From: Desulfosporosinus fructosivorans
GTDB lineage: Bacteria; Bacillota; Desulfitobacteriia; Desulfitobacteriales; Desulfitobacteriaceae
Direction of reading: 5' to 3'
Length of the DNA stretch: 64,000 nucleotides
Assembly: GCF_004766045.1 (NCBI RefSeq)
Contig: NZ_SPQQ01000002.1
Coordinates: 248,001-312,000, forward strand
Position numbers and translations under genes: made by a program. This document shows positions 17,606 to 25,901 of the stretch, one piece after another (the stretch's first letter is position 1; each line of letters starts with the position of its first letter). The notes under the pieces were generated by a model. That model searched no databases and was not told where the DNA came from. It worked only from the letters and a program-made list of their open reading frames with translations.

Positions 17606-18634
17606 TTAAAGATTTTCCGCAATATAATAGATTAATTTTTCTGTACTTTCCCATCCTAGACAGGCATCCGTTATTGATTTTCCATAGATATTTTCACCGA
17701 CACCTTGCCTACCTTCTTCTAGGTAGCTTTCAATCATCAGACCTTTGATCATTTTCTTGAGTAGATCATCATATTTTCTACTCATCAATACTTCTCTAGC
17801 TATTCTTGGCTGCTCAGAATAACATTTCATAGAGTTTGCATGGTTTGTATCGACAATAATTGACGCATTTAAGAGCTGTAGTTTTTCATACTCTTTCGTA
17901 ATGCGAATTAAATCTTCATAATGATAATTCGGGATATTCCTACCATAAGGATCCACAGCTCCTCTTAAAATGCCATGTGTAAGGGGGTTTCCGGTGGTTT
18001 CAACTTCCCATCCAGAATATTTAAACGTATGACCTTGTTGTGAAGCTATGATCGAATTTAACATTACGGACAGGTCTCCACTTGTAGGATTTTTCATACC
18101 AACCGGGATGTCGACGCCACTCACAGCTAGTCTGTGTTGCTGATTTTCTACTGAACGAGCACCTATTGCGATATATCCCAATACGTCTGAAAGATAGGAA
18201 TAGTTCTCTGGGTATAGCATTTCATCAGCTGCAGGCATGTGAAATTCACATAATGATTTTAGATGCATTTTTCTGATAGCTATTATTCCCTCGACTAAAT
18301 CTGGTTGTTTACTTGGGTCTGGTTGGTGTGCCATTCCTTTATAGCCTTCGCCCGTAGTTCGAGGCTTATTTGTATAAATTCTAGGAATCATTAAAATCGA
18401 ATCTTTGACCTTCTCTTGAACGACTGCAAGTTTCTCAATATACTCACAGACAGAGTCTTCATTATCCGCCGAACAGGGCCCTATTATTAGGATAAATCTG
18501 TCATCTTTATTTTCAAAGATATCTCTGATATTTCTATCTCTTTTTTCTTTGATTGTTCTAATGTGCTTAGGCAAAGGAATCTGCTCTAAAATTTCATCTG
18601 CAGTCGGGATACGTTTAATAAATTTAATACTCAT
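17606..18634 (-). CDS. 3-deoxy-7-phosphoheptulonate (DAHP) synthase, class I
   Basis: A 342-residue enzyme of the AroF/AroG/AroH type condensing phosphoenolpyruvate and erythrose 4-phosphate, the first shikimate step. Recognisable elements: FILIIGPCSADN (PEP site), MIPRIYTNKPRTTGEGYKG, a VGMKNPTSGDL segment, IIVDTNHANSMK with the metal His, and GLMIESYLEEGRQ near the C-terminus. The feedback specificity cannot be assigned. ATG 18634 is used because GGAG precedes it by about 8 bases; the in-frame ATG two codons earlier is too close to that site. No other shikimate genes adjoin. Confidence 0.93.
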   Translation of the reverse strand: MSIKFIKRIPTADEILEQIPLPKHIRTIKEKRDRNIRDIFENKDDRFILIIGPCSADNEDSVCEYIEKLAVVQEKVKDSILMIPRIYTNKPRTTGEGYKGMAHQPDPSKQPDLVEGIIAIRKMHLKSLCEFHMPAADEMLYPENYSYLSDVLGYIAIGARSVENQQHRLAVSGVDIPVGMKNPTSGDLSVMLNSIIASQQGHTFKYSGWEVETTGNPLTHGILRGAVDPYGRNIPNYHYEDLIRITKEYEKLQLLNASIIVDTNHANSMKCYSEQPRIAREVLMSRKYDDLLKKMIKGLMIESYLEEGRQGVGENIYGKSITDACLGWESTEKLIYYIAENL

Positions 18635-18666
18635 TTCCATGCTCCTTCATAAACGTCATATTTTTG

Positions 18667-18695
18667 AGTATAGTATTTTTCTACTGGACTGGCAA
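18667..18695 (-). promoter_or_regulatory. Promoter of the DAHP synthase gene
   Basis: Minus-strand TTGCCA, 17 bases, TATACT, about 30 bases before the start codon. No T-box or attenuator structure is evident in the short leader. Confidence 0.7.
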
Positions 18696-18809
18696 TACCT
18701 TCAATAAAGTATATTGTATTTACAAAGGAGCATCTTTATTATGTTATTGCAATTGAAGCAATTAAAGTTAATAATACTTCTGTAGTGCTAATGAAAAAGA
18801 GGGTTAATA

Positions 18810-19754
18810 ATGATTGAACCATCAAATATTAAAACAAGAGACTTGAAAATCGGAGGATATATAGTACTGTTATTTTCTTCTCTCCTCTATGGAGGGAATG
18901 TTGTAGTCGCTCGTCTCATTTCAGGGGATATTCCGCCCGTCGCGTTAGCTGTGTTGCGGGGACTGTTCGGGTTAATAGTGTTATTTCCATTGGCTCGACG
19001 TTCACTACGTGAAAATCCAACGCCAAGTAGACAAGATTTATACCGCTTTGCACTTATGGGTTTCCTTGGGATAACGGTCGCTTATATTACATTTTTATGG
19101 TCGATACAATATAGTTCAGCCACCAATGTGTCGATTATTTTCGCTACAACCCCGGCCATTACTATTATACTCTTGGCTCTCGTCTGGGGAATCATTCCTT
19201 CAAAGCTACGAGTGTTTGGGATTGTCCTCTCCTTCTCAGGCCTCTTAATCGTTATTGCTCAAGGGTCTTTTACACGGTTACTCTCTTTGAACTTAAATCC
19301 CAGTGACCTTGTTATGCTGATCAATGTTCTGTCAGTTTCTTTCTTTACAATCCTAGGTCAAGGGGTAATGGCAAAATTTTCGCCGATCGTTACAAGTGTC
19401 TATTCTCTCTTTTTCGGTACAGTTTTTCTGGCACCCTATGGATTATGGGAAATGTTCCACAAAAGCTGGCATTTCACGAGTACGAGTATGTTTGTCTTAC
19501 TGTATATGGGATGTGTTGTTACAGGTATTGCGGTCTTGCTTAATTTTGAGGGAATCCGTCGACTTGGCAGCGGAAAAGCCGCCATCTTTGGAAATCTGGC
19601 CCCTGTGTTCAGTATTTTGTTAGCTTACATTTTCCTTGGAGAACGTTTGTCCTCCTACCACTGGATTGGATTTATTTTTGTCCTCGTTGGTATTGGCTTA
19701 TGTCTATGGCCCAGGAGTACAAATGAAAGAATTGATCCACTGACCTCACCTTGA
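18810..19754 (+). CDS. DMT-superfamily transporter (EamA domains)
   Basis: A 314-residue membrane protein with about ten hydrophobic helices in two EamA repeats. Typical motifs are YGGNVVVARLISGDIPPVAL near the N-terminus, WSIQYSSATNVSIIFATTPA at the end of repeat 1, and GKAAIFGNLAPVFSILLAY then FLGERLS in repeat 2. The family exports metabolites such as amino acids or nucleosides; the substrate is not predictable. Its 3' end overlaps the convergent psd gene by 9 bases, so there is no room for a terminator between them. Confidence 0.9.
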   Translation: MIEPSNIKTRDLKIGGYIVLLFSSLLYGGNVVVARLISGDIPPVALAVLRGLFGLIVLFPLARRSLRENPTPSRQDLYRFALMGFLGITVAYITFLWSIQYSSATNVSIIFATTPAITIILLALVWGIIPSKLRVFGIVLSFSGLLIVIAQGSFTRLLSLNLNPSDLVMLINVLSVSFFTILGQGVMAKFSPIVTSVYSLFFGTVFLAPYGLWEMFHKSWHFTSTSMFVLLYMGCVVTGIAVLLNFEGIRRLGSGKAAIFGNLAPVFSILLAYIFLGERLSSYHWIGFIFVLVGIGLCLWPRSTNERIDPLTSP

Positions 19755-20630
19755 ACCAATTCTTTCTCCCATACTCACACTACATTCCATGCCTTCTGAC
19801 GTTTGATCTAATATGTCTTTGTCAATTTTACAGACGTCTTTTTTTAGAAACAATATGACTGTCGAACCACCAAACTTGAAATAGCCTTTTTCATCGCCTC
19901 TTTTTACTATTTCATTGATAGGGTAAGTTTGGATAATGGAGCCTACAAAAGTAGCGCCTACTTCGACATACAGAATCTCCCCAAAATTTTCCGAACTCAG
20001 AATGCTCCATTCGCGTTTATTTGAACAGAATATCTTATTGATTCGACTTAGGGAGGTTGGATTTACAGAATAGTAAAATCCTTTTATTTTTGTGGTTGGA
20101 CTACATGTACCATGATCCACAAAATGAATCCTGTGGTAATCAGAGGGACACAACCTAAAAATTAGGCAGCTTCCTCCGGCATAGCTTGAATCGATGGTAT
20201 CACTACCGATAAGCTCTGCCAAGGAATAGGTTATTCCTTTAATTTGGATAAGCCTCTTTACATCAATGTTCTCATAAGCCAGAACCTTCCCCTCACAGGG
20301 GGATATAAAACTATTTTTATCACTCGTTATCTGGATTTTCCCCTTCTGGAATTTTCGATAGAAGAATTCATTAAAGGTCTTATAACCTTTTTCTGGAATA
20401 TCAAAGCAAGACATATCAACCTTAAATTCATCTACGAATTTCTGAATTTTAGTCTTGCTTATGGCCTTATCGCAATAATACCCAAAGATTCTAGAAGTCA
20501 TTTTTTTCTTAAGAAACAGCTCTAGGAATTTCATTCCCAGAGGGGAGGAGTATATCCAATTAATATATGATTCTCCTGCGACTTGTTCAACCTCGTATTT
20601 TCCCGTTTTTCTATTATAAAAATTGATCAT
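19746..20630 (-). CDS. psd: Phosphatidylserine decarboxylase proenzyme
   Basis: A 294-residue membrane-associated enzyme making phosphatidylethanolamine from phosphatidylserine. The autocleavage motif is visible near the C-terminus as FKFGGSTVILF (GGST in place of LGST), where the Ser becomes the pyruvoyl group. Other family elements are FNEFFYRKF, SPCEGKVLAYE, and CPSDYHRIHFVDHGT with the catalytic His. Length fits the longer type II bacterial form. ATG 20630 follows GAGGGCAGC. No pssA gene is adjacent, so the pathway is split. Confidence 0.93.
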   Translation of the reverse strand: MINFYNRKTGKYEVEQVAGESYINWIYSSPLGMKFLELFLKKKMTSRIFGYYCDKAISKTKIQKFVDEFKVDMSCFDIPEKGYKTFNEFFYRKFQKGKIQITSDKNSFISPCEGKVLAYENIDVKRLIQIKGITYSLAELIGSDTIDSSYAGGSCLIFRLCPSDYHRIHFVDHGTCSPTTKIKGFYYSVNPTSLSRINKIFCSNKREWSILSSENFGEILYVEVGATFVGSIIQTYPINEIVKRGDEKGYFKFGGSTVILFLKKDVCKIDKDILDQTSEGMECSVSMGERIGSR

Positions 20631-20735
20631 GCTGCCCTCATTTTTCTTATTTTTTTGTAGTGCATCTTCATCATTATTACACCATCGTCGTTTCTTAACA
20701 CTATATAAAAGTCAATCCTAGATTCAAACAGCGCC

Positions 20736-21437
20736 TTATAACGCACTCATCTGTCTTAACCCTTCTAGATCTATGATTTTGACTGCGGTCAAATGAAAGT
20801 CTATAATACCCTCATCTTTCATTTTACTCATTTCTCTGGACATGGAGGGTCTGGAGACATTTAGAAAATCCGAAAGTTCATTGCGATTTAAAGGTAGCGT
20901 GATATTTAGATCTCCTCGCCTACTATATTGCTCCAGTAAATATGTGCTAATTTTCCCTCTCATACTCTTAATCGTAAGATATTCTACCTTCTTGTTTAAC
21001 ATTATAGCTCTCTCAGAGATTATCCTTAAAAAGTTTTTAATAAGTATTCTGTGCCATGAGCACATCTTGTCACATTCCCCGACAATTTTCCCTCTCGGCA
21101 AGAAGAGCACAACACAAGCCTCTTGTGCCTGAACAGTTGCGGGCCAAGTCGTTTGGCTAGAAAAGGCTATTATCTCGCCAAAAATATCCCCTTGCTTTAG
21201 AATTGTCATCACAATTCTATCCCCTTTAGCATTCTCTTTACTAACCGTTGCAGCACCCTTAAGAACTATACCAACGCTAGAATAAGCCTCTCCACCAGTT
21301 ACTATACAATCATTTTTGGTATAATCGTACACCCTAGGCTTCAAGCAATTAAACATTGCTTGAATCTCTTCTCTTTCAATTCCTTGGAATAAGCTCGTTT
21401 TCGAGACTGCCTCGAGATATTTTTCAAGAATTTCCAT
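20736..21437 (-). CDS. Crp/Fnr-family transcriptional regulator
   Basis: A 233-residue regulator. The N-terminal effector domain (about 10-120) has VGIVLKGAATVSKEN and GDIFGEIIAFSS. The C-terminal winged helix has LPLNRNELSDFLNVSRPSMS, the recognition helix. It lacks an obvious four-Cys Fnr cluster motif, so a ligand other than an iron-sulfur cluster is likely. It is divergent from the ferredoxin gene with about 95 bases between starts, and a GTATC-ctca-GATAC palindrome (21453-21466) lies in that gap, a candidate operator. Confidence 0.88.
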   Translation of the reverse strand: MEILEKYLEAVSKTSLFQGIEREEIQAMFNCLKPRVYDYTKNDCIVTGGEAYSSVGIVLKGAATVSKENAKGDRIVMTILKQGDIFGEIIAFSSQTTWPATVQAQEACVVLFLPRGKIVGECDKMCSWHRILIKNFLRIISERAIMLNKKVEYLTIKSMRGKISTYLLEQYSRRGDLNITLPLNRNELSDFLNVSRPSMSREMSKMKDEGIIDFHLTAVKIIDLEGLRQMSAL

Positions 21438-21533
21438 CACCCCCTTAATTATGTATCCTCAGATACCGACTTAGTTCTTTCATTGTAATATAATGCACCT
21501 AGTAAAACAAATCAACTGAAGGGGGTTCTAACC

Positions 21534-22247
21534 ATGAAAAGAAATATTGTAAAAATAGATGAATCCAAATGTAACGGCTGCGGCCTTTGCGTGACTGGCT
21601 GTCACGAAGGAGCCTTACAACTCATTGACGGAAAAGCACGTCTTGTTTCTGAAAGCTATTGTGACGGTCTAGGCGACTGTCTACCTGAGTGCCCGACGGG
21701 AGCCATCGTTCTTGAAGAACGAGAAACAGCCGAGTATGACGAGGAGGCTGTCAAGAAGCATATGGAGAAAAACAAGCCTCAAGCAAAAACTACGCCCCCC
21801 TGCGGTTGCCCTGGTACCCAAGCAAAACTTCTTGCCAAAAAACAACTTGAAGTCCTACCTGTTCTCTCCAGTGAAAATTCTCAATCTCAACTAGGGCAGT
21901 GGCCTTGCCAGTTAAAATTAGTTCCTGTAAACGCCCCTTACTTTGATAACGCTCACTTGCTGATCGCAGCTGACTGCACAGCCTATGCATACCCGAACAT
22001 TCACCAGTTTATGCGCAATAAAATCACTCTGATAGCCTGTCCTAAACTTGATGACGTTGATTATTCAGAAAAACTAACGGCTATATTAAAACAGAACGAA
22101 ATCAAAAGCGTCTCAATTTTAAGAATGGAAGTACCCTGCTGTGGAGGAATTCTTCAAGCTGTGAAGAAAGCCTTGTCAGACAGCGGAAAAATGATTCCTT
22201 GGAATGTGGTAACAATATCGACCGATGGAAGAGTTCTCGAAGATTAG
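21534..22247 (+). CDS. Ferredoxin-type 2x[4Fe-4S] protein with extra C-terminal domain
   Basis: A 237-residue protein. Residues about 10-60 hold CNGCGLCVTGCHEG and CDGLGDCLPECPTG, two cluster-binding motifs (CxxCxxCxxxC and a CxxxxxCxxxCP variant). The rest (about 85-237) is a separate domain with CGCPG, a WPCQLKLVPVNAPYF segment and a late MEVPCCGG. This architecture is common in anaerobes beside Crp/Fnr genes; a role in electron transfer is assumed and the precise function is unknown. Divergent from the Crp/Fnr regulator and probably controlled by it. ATG 21534 after GGGGG. Confidence 0.85.
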   Translation: MKRNIVKIDESKCNGCGLCVTGCHEGALQLIDGKARLVSESYCDGLGDCLPECPTGAIVLEERETAEYDEEAVKKHMEKNKPQAKTTPPCGCPGTQAKLLAKKQLEVLPVLSSENSQSQLGQWPCQLKLVPVNAPYFDNAHLLIAADCTAYAYPNIHQFMRNKITLIACPKLDDVDYSEKLTAILKQNEIKSVSILRMEVPCCGGILQAVKKALSDSGKMIPWNVVTISTDGRVLED

Positions 22248-22248
22248 T

Positions 22249-22270
22249 GAACTCGTTCAACTAAAGTTGA
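22249..22270. repeat. Short dispersed repeat, copy B
   Basis: GAACTCGTTCAACTAAAGTT, near-identical to 3010-3030. It is followed by CTCGAGACT and by a hairpin made of two CCCACT/AGTGGG arms at about 22322-22349, reminiscent of the palindromic ends of IS200/IS605-type elements. No transposase is present. Confidence 0.5.
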
Positions 22271-22379
22271 CCTCGAGACTTTGGCAGGGACTATTATCCC
22301 CACAGAAGTGGAGTACGAAATCCCACTCCCGCTTGTAGAAGTGGGAGTCGCACGCTTAGATTAAAGTGAGATAGCGCTA

Positions 22380-22430
22380 AAACAGGTGGCTAGATAAGCT
22401 TAAAGCTTACATCTAGCCACCTGTTTTTTT
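22380..22430. terminator. Strong bidirectional terminator
   Basis: AACAGGTGGCTAGAT and ATCTAGCCACCTGTT form a 15-base stem followed by a T7 run on the plus strand. It sits between the convergent ferredoxin and DUF1801 genes. Confidence 0.9.
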
Positions 22431-22455
22431 GAGCATTCTTTTCTTTGGCTCATAT

Positions 22456-22920
22456 TTATTTCTTTATACCTATTATTTCAGTCTCATACTTCCTGAGATA
22501 ATCCTCTAATGTTATCTTCCTGCAAAGCTCTGCAATCAGGTCATATGGGATGTTACCCATCTTTTTAAAGCGAATACATCCCTTTCCCATATCAAGCTTT
22601 GTTTTAACATATTTAGGATATTCCTGTTGGAACCATGCTAAAATATCTGGATAAGAATAAATCCCCATATGATAAAGGCCTATAAAGTTTTTCTGAGAAG
22701 CGATACTCATAAATGGTAGAGGTTCCTTGGGATTGACATGATATCCTGACGGATAAATACTATGGGGGATGACGTAACCAATCATTCCATAAGACATTGT
22801 TTCTTCAAAACCCTTTGGAAGATTCTCCTTGATTGTTTTTCTTAACTTCTCTATCGCTTCCTGCCTATCTTCTGGTAATTGTCTGATATATTCTTCTGGG
22901 CTATTTGCTTTATACTTCAA
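22456..22920 (-). CDS. DUF1801 (YdhG-like) protein
   Basis: A 154-residue soluble protein of the DUF1801 family. The N-terminal SPEEYIRQLPEDRQEAIEKL helix, the PKGFEETMSYGMIGYVIP core and a C-terminal GKGCIRFKKMGNIP are characteristic. A B. subtilis relative has been described as an iron chaperone, but assignment by homology is weak and I do not transfer it. It is apparently a single gene, terminating against the hairpin at 22380-22430. Confidence 0.8.
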   Translation of the reverse strand: MKYKANSPEEYIRQLPEDRQEAIEKLRKTIKENLPKGFEETMSYGMIGYVIPHSIYPSGYHVNPKEPLPFMSIASQKNFIGLYHMGIYSYPDILAWFQQEYPKYVKTKLDMGKGCIRFKKMGNIPYDLIAELCRKITLEDYLRKYETEIIGIKK

Positions 22921-22975
22921 GCTATCCCTCTATTATTACAAGATATATTTCTATATATCGTATATTAATTTAGCC

Positions 22976-24955
22976 CTACAACACCATGGCGAATGGGGTA
23001 TCTATTGGCAACTTAAATCGCACGAAAATGGTCGTGCCCGACGGCCCAGTATCAATTTGAATTTCGGCATTGTGCCTGGCAGAAATGCTGAAACAGGTGG
23101 CCAGCCCCAAACCGGTACCGTTCTCTTTGGTAGTGAAAAAGGGAGTACCAATCTTCTCTAAGTCCACGGATTTGATGCCACACCCCTCGTCTCCGACGGC
23201 CAAAACGGGCTCAACACCATCCATGAACGTTCTAATAGTCAACTTCCCACCAGCAGGCATCGCTTCCAGCCCGTTACGGACCAAATTTAAAATGAGCTGG
23301 CGAATTTCTTTCTCATCTAAAAGCAAGACAACAGTATCCTGAAGTTCCATTATTATGTCCTTGTCACTGACCAGTGCATCCGCCTGGAGCAACGGTAATA
23401 GATTTCCAATCATGTAGTTCAGACTTAAAGGCTTCAAATCTACTGTCTTGTTTTTGGCAAGGCTCAAGAATTCAGTAATGATGGAATTTGCCCTGTCAAG
23501 CTCTTCGATCATTAGTTGGAAATAGTCCTTGGATTGTTGGAATTCTTCTTTGGCCCCCAGTAATTGAAGGAAACCCCGGACGGTGGTCATCGGGTTTCTG
23601 ATTTCGTGACCGATTCCCGCCGCCATTTGTCCCACAAGATTCAATCGTTCTAGGCGAGCCATTTCTTTTTCGAACATCCTTCGTTCGGAAATGTTGTGGT
23701 AGTATACGGACAAACCTTCGTCAGACGGATAAACATGCACTTCATACGACTCATCAGAATGAATGCCCTTAATCTCAAAGTGAGAGGCTGCCCTCCTGCT
23801 CATGGCCTTCATAAAAAGAGGGTAATACTCAGGGAGATATTCTGGGAAGAATGCCCAAATATTTCGTCCAATTAATTCATCTCTCCCTTTCTGCCAATAT
23901 TTCTCTGCTTCTTTGTTGACAAAGATAAACTGCCACTGATGATTTAGTGTAAAGAAAACATCAGTTATGCTTTCGAGAATATTAGTGAGTTTCAGGCTGG
24001 TCTTAATGAGCCGTTTACTGATCTTCTTGCGCCCTAATATTTCCTCTTTAAGTTTTTCATTGGCTTGGAAGAGTTCGCAAGTACGCTCTTGAACAAGTTT
24101 TCGAAGGGTATTGTTCTGGTCTTTTCGTTCCTCCTCCAACAGTTTGCGCTCTGTAATGTCCCGCACGGAGCAGACATGAATCTGCTGCCCCTCAATATTA
24201 GCCACACTGATCTGAACCTCTACGGGAAAAGCCACCCCATCTTTACGTGTGGCAGTCGCGTCTAAGACCTTGCTGCGATTATTCACGCCTCGGAAGCTTT
24301 TTTGAATTGAAAAGCTTTTACCAGGAAAGAGGCCAGAGACATGCTGGGCTAGCAATTCCTCATGTCCATATCCGAACATTTCCGTTACTGCTGGATTGAC
24401 GTTTAATATATAGCCCAACCCGTCCATAGTAATAACAGTATCAGTGGAGGTTTCTCCAATCACGCGGGCTAACGCTTCTGCCCTGCGCAAATTCGAAGTG
24501 GTAAGCTCAAGGCATTCGTTCATTTTTTCTAGATCGAAAGCCCACTGCGTCAACAATTCATTTTGGAGCTTCATTTGTTTCTGGTTAAGATGTATTTTTA
24601 CAAATGCCTCTATTTTAAGCTTTAATGTTTGCGGGTCGAATGGTTTAAACAAATAGTCGATCGCACCTAGGGTATACCCTTTCACGATATTTTCCGTGGT
24701 CTGGTAAATCGCTGTTATGAAAATAATCGGGGTATCCTTGTTCTTTTTCCTTGCCCTGATAAGCTTGGCAGTTTCAAAACCGTCCAGGCCCGGCATTTGC
24801 ACGTCCAGCAGAATAACAGCAAAATCGTCTTTCAGCAAGCACTTCAAGGCCTCTTCTCCGCAACTGGCAAAAATGAGATTATAGTCTGGCGATTTAAGCA
24901 CCGCTTCCAAAGCCAGCAAATTCTCTCGGCGGTCGTCAACAAGTAAAATATTCAT
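22976..24955 (-). CDS. Receiver-PAS-PAS sensor histidine kinase
   Basis: About 659 residues. The N-terminal receiver (1-120) has MNILLVDDRRENLLALEAVL, phospho-acceptor LLDVQMPGLDG and the conserved Lys in YLFKPFDPQ. Two PAS domains follow (about 170-290 and 330-430), then a HisKA box GHEIRNPMTTVRGFLQL with the phospho-His and an ATPase domain with NLVRNGLEAMPAGG and GTGLGL. It has no membrane segment, so it senses inside the cell. ATG 24955 with GAGG upstream is preferred over the longer frame from 24988. It is last in a three-gene operon with the hybrid kinase and CheR, whose outputs may converge on its receiver. Confidence 0.9.
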   Translation of the reverse strand: MNILLVDDRRENLLALEAVLKSPDYNLIFASCGEEALKCLLKDDFAVILLDVQMPGLDGFETAKLIRARKKNKDTPIIFITAIYQTTENIVKGYTLGAIDYLFKPFDPQTLKLKIEAFVKIHLNQKQMKLQNELLTQWAFDLEKMNECLELTTSNLRRAEALARVIGETSTDTVITMDGLGYILNVNPAVTEMFGYGHEELLAQHVSGLFPGKSFSIQKSFRGVNNRSKVLDATATRKDGVAFPVEVQISVANIEGQQIHVCSVRDITERKLLEEERKDQNNTLRKLVQERTCELFQANEKLKEEILGRKKISKRLIKTSLKLTNILESITDVFFTLNHQWQFIFVNKEAEKYWQKGRDELIGRNIWAFFPEYLPEYYPLFMKAMSRRAASHFEIKGIHSDESYEVHVYPSDEGLSVYYHNISERRMFEKEMARLERLNLVGQMAAGIGHEIRNPMTTVRGFLQLLGAKEEFQQSKDYFQLMIEELDRANSIITEFLSLAKNKTVDLKPLSLNYMIGNLLPLLQADALVSDKDIIMELQDTVVLLLDEKEIRQLILNLVRNGLEAMPAGGKLTIRTFMDGVEPVLAVGDEGCGIKSVDLEKIGTPFFTTKENGTGLGLATCFSISARHNAEIQIDTGPSGTTIFVRFKLPIDTPFAMVL

Positions 24956-25001
24956 TTTGTCCTCATCTCTGCACACTCTAATCCCCAAATTTCTTTATAC
25001 T

Positions 25002-25892
25002 TTAACCTGTAATCGTGTCTAAAGAGTCTAGCAACTTCACCTTCTGGTAAATTTTCTGTTCGTGATCAAAGGCTTTGTAGTAATGGGAATAATGGTTATA
25101 AGCGATGTCCTCTTTATCGCCCAAGCCTAAGATACCGGACGGGCATAGGCTCTCATAAAATAGCCCGTGCACTCGGTTTTGTAGTACCTTGTCAAAATAA
25201 ATCATAACATTCCTACAGATAATTACATGAAATTCATTAAATGAATGATCTATAGCTAAGTTATGTTGTGCGAATATCACGTTTTGGGTTAAAAACGGAT
25301 GAAAGATAACTTTGTCGTTACTGACTTCAAAATACTTCCTAAACTCATTCAATCCGCCTGCTGTCTGATAATTGTCCATATAAGTCCGCATTTTGTCTAA
25401 AGAGTATACACCTTCCTTAGCCTTCTTTAACAAATCTTCGTTCATATCCGTGGCGTATATCTTTGTTTTGTTGTATAAACCTTCCTCGTACAGAATGATT
25501 GCCATGGAGTAAACTTCTTCTCCGGTGGAACAACCCGCGTGCCAAATCCTGACAAAAGGAAGTTCTTTGAGAAGCGGGACTACGTTCTTCCTAAAAGACT
25601 CAAAAAAGCGCGGATCCCGGAACATTTCAGATACGTGAATCGAGAAGTCCGAGAGCAACCTTGCCATCGCACTGGGATCATGAAGGACCTTTTCCTGCAA
25701 GCTAGACACATTCTGTATCCTCTCAGCTCGGATGCGGTACCAAATTCTACGTCTTATAGAAGCGGATACATAATTTCTAAAATCATAACCGTAATATGAG
25801 TAAATCCCCTCGAGCAGTAAATGTATTTCGATTTTTTCTAATTCACTACAGCTTTCCACTTCCGAACTTTCCCCATTTTCCTCTGTACCCAT
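25002..25892 (-). CDS. CheR-type protein-glutamate methyltransferase
   Basis: A 296-residue S-adenosylmethionine-dependent methyltransferase. The CheR N-terminal helical domain is residues 20-90; the catalytic part has IWHAGCSTGEEVYSMAIILY, the SAM-binding loop, then IYATDMNEDLL and VIICRNVMIYFDK. CheR methylates glutamates of chemoreceptors, yet no receptor or CheB is adjacent. It sits 9 bases downstream of a hybrid kinase, so it may act on that kinase or in a non-chemotaxis signalling module. Middle gene of the operon. Confidence 0.9.
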   Translation of the reverse strand: MGTEENGESSEVESCSELEKIEIHLLLEGIYSYYGYDFRNYVSASIRRRIWYRIRAERIQNVSSLQEKVLHDPSAMARLLSDFSIHVSEMFRDPRFFESFRKNVVPLLKELPFVRIWHAGCSTGEEVYSMAIILYEEGLYNKTKIYATDMNEDLLKKAKEGVYSLDKMRTYMDNYQTAGGLNEFRKYFEVSNDKVIFHPFLTQNVIFAQHNLAIDHSFNEFHVIICRNVMIYFDKVLQNRVHGLFYESLCPSGILGLGDKEDIAYNHYSHYYKAFDHEQKIYQKVKLLDSLDTITG

Positions 25893-25901
25893 AATACCAT
25901 C

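Noticed and set aside
22322..22349. Complete IS200/IS605 element
   Set aside because: Only a palindrome resembling an end; no transposase or TnpB frame nearby.
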